From positions 1 to 8,820 of the forward strand of contig CAOJNR010000038.1 in the NCBI GenBank assembly GCA_948439925.1: 8,820 nucleotides of DNA, written 5' to 3'. The notes beneath the pieces were generated by a model. It saw only the letters and a list, made by a program, of their open reading frames with translations. It ran no database searches and had not been told where the DNA came from. Origin of the DNA: an uncultured Clostridia bacterium (lineage in GTDB: Bacteria; Bacillota; Clostridia; Christensenellales; UBA1242). Every line of letters starts with the position of its first letter. Positions within the stretch are counted from its first letter, which is position 1. Shown one piece after another: positions 6,706 through 8,820 of this stretch. Both the position numbers and the translations under genes were made by a program.

Positions 6706-6728
6706 GATAACTCCTTAAAACTAAAATA

Positions 6729-6756
6729 ATTTTAACATAATATTAAATTTATTCAA
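6729..6756 (-). promoter_or_regulatory. promoter of the DegV-SDR operon
   Basis: Read on the minus strand, TTGAAT (6756-6751) is followed after 16 bases by TAAAAT (6734-6729), with TG in the extended -10 position. The start would be near 6722, giving a leader of about 17 bases that contains the AAGGAG site. It shares the very AT-rich 161-base divergent region with the opposite promoter at 6815. Confidence 0.6.
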
Positions 6757-6814
6757 AATCATTTTTACTTATTTTTATTTTTTTAGAAATTTTATGTTTT
6801 TGTTTATATTTATT

Positions 6815-6843
6815 TTGACAATATTCTTTTAAAATGCTAAAAT
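6815..6843 (+). promoter_or_regulatory. promoter of the hydrolase-phosphoesterase fusion gene
   Basis: A perfect -35 TTGACA (6815-6820) and TAAAAT (6838-6843) are separated by 17 bases, with an extended TG at 6835-6836. The AT-rich run upstream (6760-6814) could act as an UP element. Transcription should start near 6850, and GGAGG at 6858-6862 precedes the ATG by four bases. Confidence 0.8.
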
Positions 6844-6866
6844 AAAAACATTAAGACGGAGGAATT

Positions 6867-8273
6867 ATGTCTAATAAAATTAACCTTATTATAGATTCAG
6901 ACACTGGCAATGACGTTGATGATGCGTTCGCGATTGCTTATGCTTTTGCTCATAAAGATTTGTTCAATATTGAAGCTATCACTATTGCACCATTCAATGA
7001 TAAAATAAGGCACATAAATGCACGCGACAGCATTATTGAAGGTGCGCTTGAAGCAAGCAGAATTCTTAGATATATTGGAATAAAAACTCCTGAAATAGTT
7101 TATAAGGGCAGTGAGGGGTTTGTGAGTGGTCTATATGAGAAGACATCTCCTGCTGTTGAGAAAATTATTGAAGTTGCAAAAAGGGAAGAGGTGACCATTG
7201 CCTGCCTTGGACCGCTGACCAACATTGCAATCGCCTTGACACGAGCTCCTGAAATTAAGAAAAATATAAATATTGTTTGGTTTGGAACAAGACATACTTT
7301 TGTGGAAGAATTTACTGACACGAACTATAAAGCTGACAAGAAAGCTTTTGAGATTGTTGCCAAGAGCGGTGTGCTTTTGACAGTTATACCTTCTTATGTT
7401 GGCAAATTTATCGTGACAAGCAAGTATGAGTTTGAAAGAAATGTTGCTGTAAACGACGTTGGAAGATATCTTTTAAGTAAAATTAAGTCATCTTCGCGAG
7501 TTGATGAAACTGATCTTGGAATTAAAACTATCTATGACCTTGCACCGATTGCTTATATTGTGAATCCAGATTGGTTTAAAACAAAAGCTATCTCAATCAA
7601 CTCATTATTGAAAGAGCAGTCAAAAGTTTCTATGGGTATGCTTGTCAATTATGTTTATGACATGGCTCCAAATCAGCTTGTTTGGCGTGATTTTGTGGAA
7701 AGGTTGACAAAGTATGGAAATGAAGTCAGCCCAGCACAAATTTTCTTCACATCAGACACTCATCTTGGTATTTTGAAAGGATACAGACTCAGAATGACTC
7801 CTTTTGACAGTTTTGATGAATATGATAATGAAATTATTTCACGCTGGAATAAGGTTGTTTCAGATAAGGATATTGTTTATCACCTTGGTGATTTTGGCAA
7901 GTATGAAAATGTGAAGAAACTTAAAGGTCAAATTATTTTGGTTTGTTGTAACTACGAAAAGAAGGATTTCCGTGATTTTGAAAAGTTTAGAGCAAGTCTT
8001 ATTGATCTCGGTTTTAAAGATGTTGTCAGAGATGGAGCATACTTGGAGCAAAAAATTGATGGGGATGATGTTTATATGACCCATAAACCATCTGACTGCA
8101 AGGAAGGTTGTTTCAATCTTTATGGTCATGTTCATGATTTGAAACCTTTAAAGAAAAATGGGTTCAATGTTTGCACAACTTATCACAACTTCACACCAAT
8201 TTCTTTTGAAGAAGTGAAAAAATATCTGATATTTATAAAAAAACAATCGGATTCAGACGTTTTTGTTGATTAA
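6867..8273 (+). CDS. nucleoside hydrolase-metallophosphoesterase fusion
   Basis: Two enzyme domains share one 468-residue frame. Residues 1-285 are an inosine/uridine-preferring nucleoside hydrolase type domain: the calcium and ribose-binding DSDTGNDVDDAFAI (10-23), ACLGPLTNIA (112-121) and IYDLAPIAY (222-230), where Asp224 fits the C-terminal calcium ligand but the usual preceding His is Tyr223. Residues 290-468 are a calcineurin-like phosphoesterase: SDTHLG (296-301), YHLGDF (338-343), VCCNYE (359-364, replacing the canonical GNHD), THKP (405-408) and YGHVHD (419-424). Most metal ligands are there, but the catalytic His of GNHD is Tyr363 and the Gly is Cys361. Both domains look full length with a short linker. 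It is a single gene with its own promoter and a GGAGG site. A role in nucleotide salvage (phosphate removal, then base release) is inference. Confidence 0.85.
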   Translation: MSNKINLIIDSDTGNDVDDAFAIAYAFAHKDLFNIEAITIAPFNDKIRHINARDSIIEGALEASRILRYIGIKTPEIVYKGSEGFVSGLYEKTSPAVEKIIEVAKREEVTIACLGPLTNIAIALTRAPEIKKNINIVWFGTRHTFVEEFTDTNYKADKKAFEIVAKSGVLLTVIPSYVGKFIVTSKYEFERNVAVNDVGRYLLSKIKSSSRVDETDLGIKTIYDLAPIAYIVNPDWFKTKAISINSLLKEQSKVSMGMLVNYVYDMAPNQLVWRDFVERLTKYGNEVSPAQIFFTSDTHLGILKGYRLRMTPFDSFDEYDNEIISRWNKVVSDKDIVYHLGDFGKYENVKKLKGQIILVCCNYEKKDFRDFEKFRASLIDLGFKDVVRDGAYLEQKIDGDDVYMTHKPSDCKEGCFNLYGHVHDLKPLKKNGFNVCTTYHNFTPISFEEVKKYLIFIKKQSDSDVFVD

Positions 8274-8360
8274 TTTGTTGCAAATAAGTTAAGTTTAGTA
8301 TATTATGTTAGTGTAGAGGAACAAATTTTGATATTTTTTTAAAAAATTATTGAATTTTCC
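8274..8360. other. AT-rich gap before the tRNA array, no gene seen
   Basis: No coding region is visible. AATTTGTT (8272-8279) is complementary to AACAAATT (8320-8327) over a 40-base loop, and TTGCAA (8279-8284) followed after 16 bases by TATTAT (8301-8306) resembles a promoter. AGAGGA at 8315-8320 leads to no usable start codon. No GC-rich terminator follows the fusion gene, so read-through into the tRNA array is possible. Confidence 0.3.
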
Positions 8361-8389
8361 TTGACATATTCGTTAATTTATTATAAAAT
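8361..8389 (+). promoter_or_regulatory. promoter of the tRNA array
   Basis: TTGACA (8361-8366), 17 bases, then TAAAAT (8384-8389) gives a near-consensus sigma-A promoter. The start near 8396 leaves a leader of about 14 bases before tRNA-Pro. The strength fits a stable-RNA operon. Confidence 0.85.
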
Positions 8390-8392
8390 AAC

Positions 8393-8501
8393 CAAGCAAG
8401 ATTGCTTGGCGGGGTGTGGCTCAGTTGGTAGAGCGCGTGGTTTGGGACCATGAGGTCGGGGGTTCGAGACCCTCCACCCCGACCAACAAAAATCTTGCTT
8501 G
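8393..8501 (+). repeat. 11-bp complementary arms bracketing tRNA-Pro
   Basis: Bases 8393-8403 (CAAGCAAGATT) are the exact reverse complement of 8491-8501 (AATCTTGCTTG), enclosing tRNA-Pro. The 5' arm can instead fold on itself: CCAAGCA (8392-8398) with TGCTTGG (8403-8409) around AGAT, ending one base before the tRNA. The two pairings exclude each other. A role in precursor processing, for example a double-stranded RNase target, is inference. Confidence 0.5.
8410..8485 (+). tRNA. tRNA-Pro (anticodon TGG)
   Basis: This is a full cloverleaf of 76 bases. The acceptor CGGGGTG (8410-8416) pairs with CACCCCG (8475-8481). The D stem is GCTC/GAGC, the anticodon loop is TTTGGGA (8441-8447) with TGG at 8443-8445, and the T loop is TTCGAGA (8463-8469). 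Discriminator A and an encoded CCA (8483-8485) follow. TGG with a modified wobble base can read all Pro codons. Confidence 0.96.
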
Positions 8502-8502
8502 T

Positions 8503-8579
8503 GGGCCTTTAGCTCAGTTGGTTAGAGCAACCGGCTCATAACCGGTCGGTCCGGGGTTCGAGTCCCTGAAGGCCCACCA
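8503..8579 (+). tRNA. tRNA-Ile2 (CAT, lysidine type) or tRNA-Met
   Basis: This is a full cloverleaf of 77 bases with encoded CCA (8577-8579). The acceptor GGGCCTT (8503-8509) pairs with AAGGCCC (8569-8575), the anticodon stem is ACCGG/CCGGT with loop CTCATAA (8535-8541), and the T arm is CGGGG/CCCTG with loop TTCGAGT. The anticodon CAT alone is ambiguous. C4-G69 and C5-G68 are the acceptor pairs known to favour TilS lysidine modification, and the sequence resembles tRNA-Ile2 of B. subtilis as I recall it, so Ile2 (reading ATA) is preferred over elongator Met. It is not an initiator, which would have three G-C pairs next to the anticodon loop. Confidence 0.9.
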
Positions 8580-8593
8580 GAGTTTTAAAACTC
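8580..8593. repeat. 14-base perfect palindrome after tRNA-Ile2
   Basis: GAGTTTTAAAACTC starts on the base after the tRNA CCA end. As RNA it forms a 5-bp hairpin with a TTAA loop. It lacks a T-run and is not a clear terminator; a 3'-trailer processing role is possible. Confidence 0.5.
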
Positions 8594-8605
8594 AATATAT
8601 ATTCA

Positions 8606-8742
8606 TTCCTTCAAGGGACTGCAACTTTTCAAGTTGCCACTTGCTTTGCAAGTGCGAACCCCGTCCATGCCGTTTATGAGGCGGTGTAAAAAAAGATCTT
8701 GTTTTCAAGGACAAGCTTTCATAGGTGACAATATGAAAGGAA
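8606..8742 (-). other. tRNA-like element on the antisense strand (relic or structured RNA)
   Basis: Read on the minus strand, the 137 bases have tRNA parts in order. TTCCTTT (8742-8736) pairs with GAAGGAA (8612-8606) as a 7-bp acceptor. An anticodon arm follows with loop CTCATAA (8680-8674), the same loop as tRNA-Ile2. Then come a 5-base variable region, and T-stem CGGGG with TTCG (8663-8655), a 34-base insert, then AGTCCCTT (8620-8613). Compared with tRNA-Ile2, 24 of 31 bases match from the anticodon stem to TTCG, and AGTCCCT-GAAGG matches with one extra base. Two anticodon-stem pairs are lost, the D arm is replaced by about 50 bases with a CTTGT/ACAAG hairpin, and the end reads TGAA instead of NCCA. 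No minus-strand promoter is evident, so a decayed inverted tRNA copy is the plain reading; a folded RNA made within the array transcript is the alternative. Confidence 0.5.
8621..8654. repeat. twin perfect 7-bp hairpins
   Basis: GCAACTT-TTC-AAGTTGC (8621-8637) is followed without a gap by CACTTGC-TTT-GCAAGTG (8638-8654). Each has a 7-bp perfect stem and a 3-base loop. Together they form the 34-base insert in the T loop of the antisense tRNA-like element. GGAC (8616-8619) and GTCC (8663-8666) can close a small junction around them. Confidence 0.75.
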
Positions 8743-8768
8743 ATCATCAAAAACACAGAAATATCTGT

Positions 8769-8820
8769 GGCTCGGTAGTTCAGTTGGTTAGAACGCCAGC
8801 CTGTCACGCTGGAGGTCGTG
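8769..8820 (+). tRNA. tRNA-Asp (anticodon GTC), 3' end outside window
   Basis: The 5' acceptor strand GGCTCGG (8769-8775), TAGTTCAGTTGGTTAGAAC in the D arm, and the anticodon stem CCAGC/GCTGG with loop CTGTCAC (8801-8807; GTC at 8803-8805) match bacterial tRNA-Asp closely. The variable loop AGGTC and the first bases of the T stem are the last visible. A 6-bp hairpin, CACAGA-AATA-TCTGTG (8754-8769), ends on the first base of the tRNA. Confidence 0.93.

Noticed and set aside
8580..8768. Group I intron or T-box in the tRNA spacer
   Set aside because: Both flanking tRNAs are uninterrupted, no T-box AGGGTGGNACCGCG-type sequence or group I core was seen, and 189 bases is short for an intron.
8592..8807. 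71-codon open frame on the minus strand
   Set aside because: It runs antisense through tRNA-Asp and the tRNA-like element, has no ribosome binding site, and its composition follows the RNA structures.
8733..8820. ATG at 8733 with AGGTGA just upstream, open to the window end
   Set aside because: The frame reads straight through tRNA-Asp, a typical false ORF made by tRNA sequence.

Overview
The window looks like a stretch of chromosome from an AT-rich, low-GC Gram-positive bacterium of the Firmicutes/Clostridia kind, probably an uncultured gut lineage. The signs are strong GGAGG-type ribosome binding sites, sigma-A promoters with TGn-extended -10 boxes, tRNA genes with encoded CCA, a DivIVA-type protein and a clostridial-style Lgt. 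I see no transposase, phage gene or CRISPR array. The taxonomic placement is an inference from style and has not been checked by search.

Layout. Positions 1-1516 (+) hold the 3' part of a gene for a solenoid-like protein of 17-18-residue repeats, followed 19 bases later by a ten-TM heavy-metal/manganese exporter-family protein. Positions 1527-2803 (+) form a self-contained unit: a strong promoter, a gene for a Rho-like protein that has lost the ATPase motifs, and a hairpin-plus-T-run terminator. Positions 2807-5120 (+) form an envelope operon: lgt (lipoprotein diacylglyceryl transferase, apparently on a leaderless transcript), a small unknown membrane protein and a DivIVA-like coiled-coil protein, closed by a second terminator. 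Positions 5137-6756 (-) form a convergent two-gene operon: a DegV/FakB-like fatty-acid-binding protein overlapping a FabG-like short-chain reductase. Divergent from it, 6815-8273 (+) encodes a 468-residue fusion of a nucleoside hydrolase with a calcineurin-like metallophosphoesterase. Positions 8361-8820 (+) hold a tRNA array, Pro(TGG), Ile2(CAT) and Asp(GTC), the last cut off by the window end.

How the genes may work together. The lgt operon groups lipoprotein maturation with a polar or septal scaffold, so it belongs to the envelope and division machinery. The DegV and SDR pair points to fatty-acid handling: binding of exogenous acyl chains and ketoacyl or ketone reduction. The fusion protein could couple dephosphorylation with base removal in nucleotide salvage. 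The Rho-like gene has its own promoter, a dyad over the -35 box and a very short leader, which fits an independently regulated RNA-binding factor.

Most worth a second look: (1) the Rho paralog without Walker A, with a changed Walker B and without the C-terminal arginine-finger region; (2) the nucleoside hydrolase-phosphoesterase fusion; (3) a 137-nt tRNA-like element on the minus strand between tRNA-Ile2 and tRNA-Asp, with anticodon-loop and T-arm sequence matching the neighbouring tRNA-Ile2 but with a twin-hairpin insert placed exactly inside the T loop.
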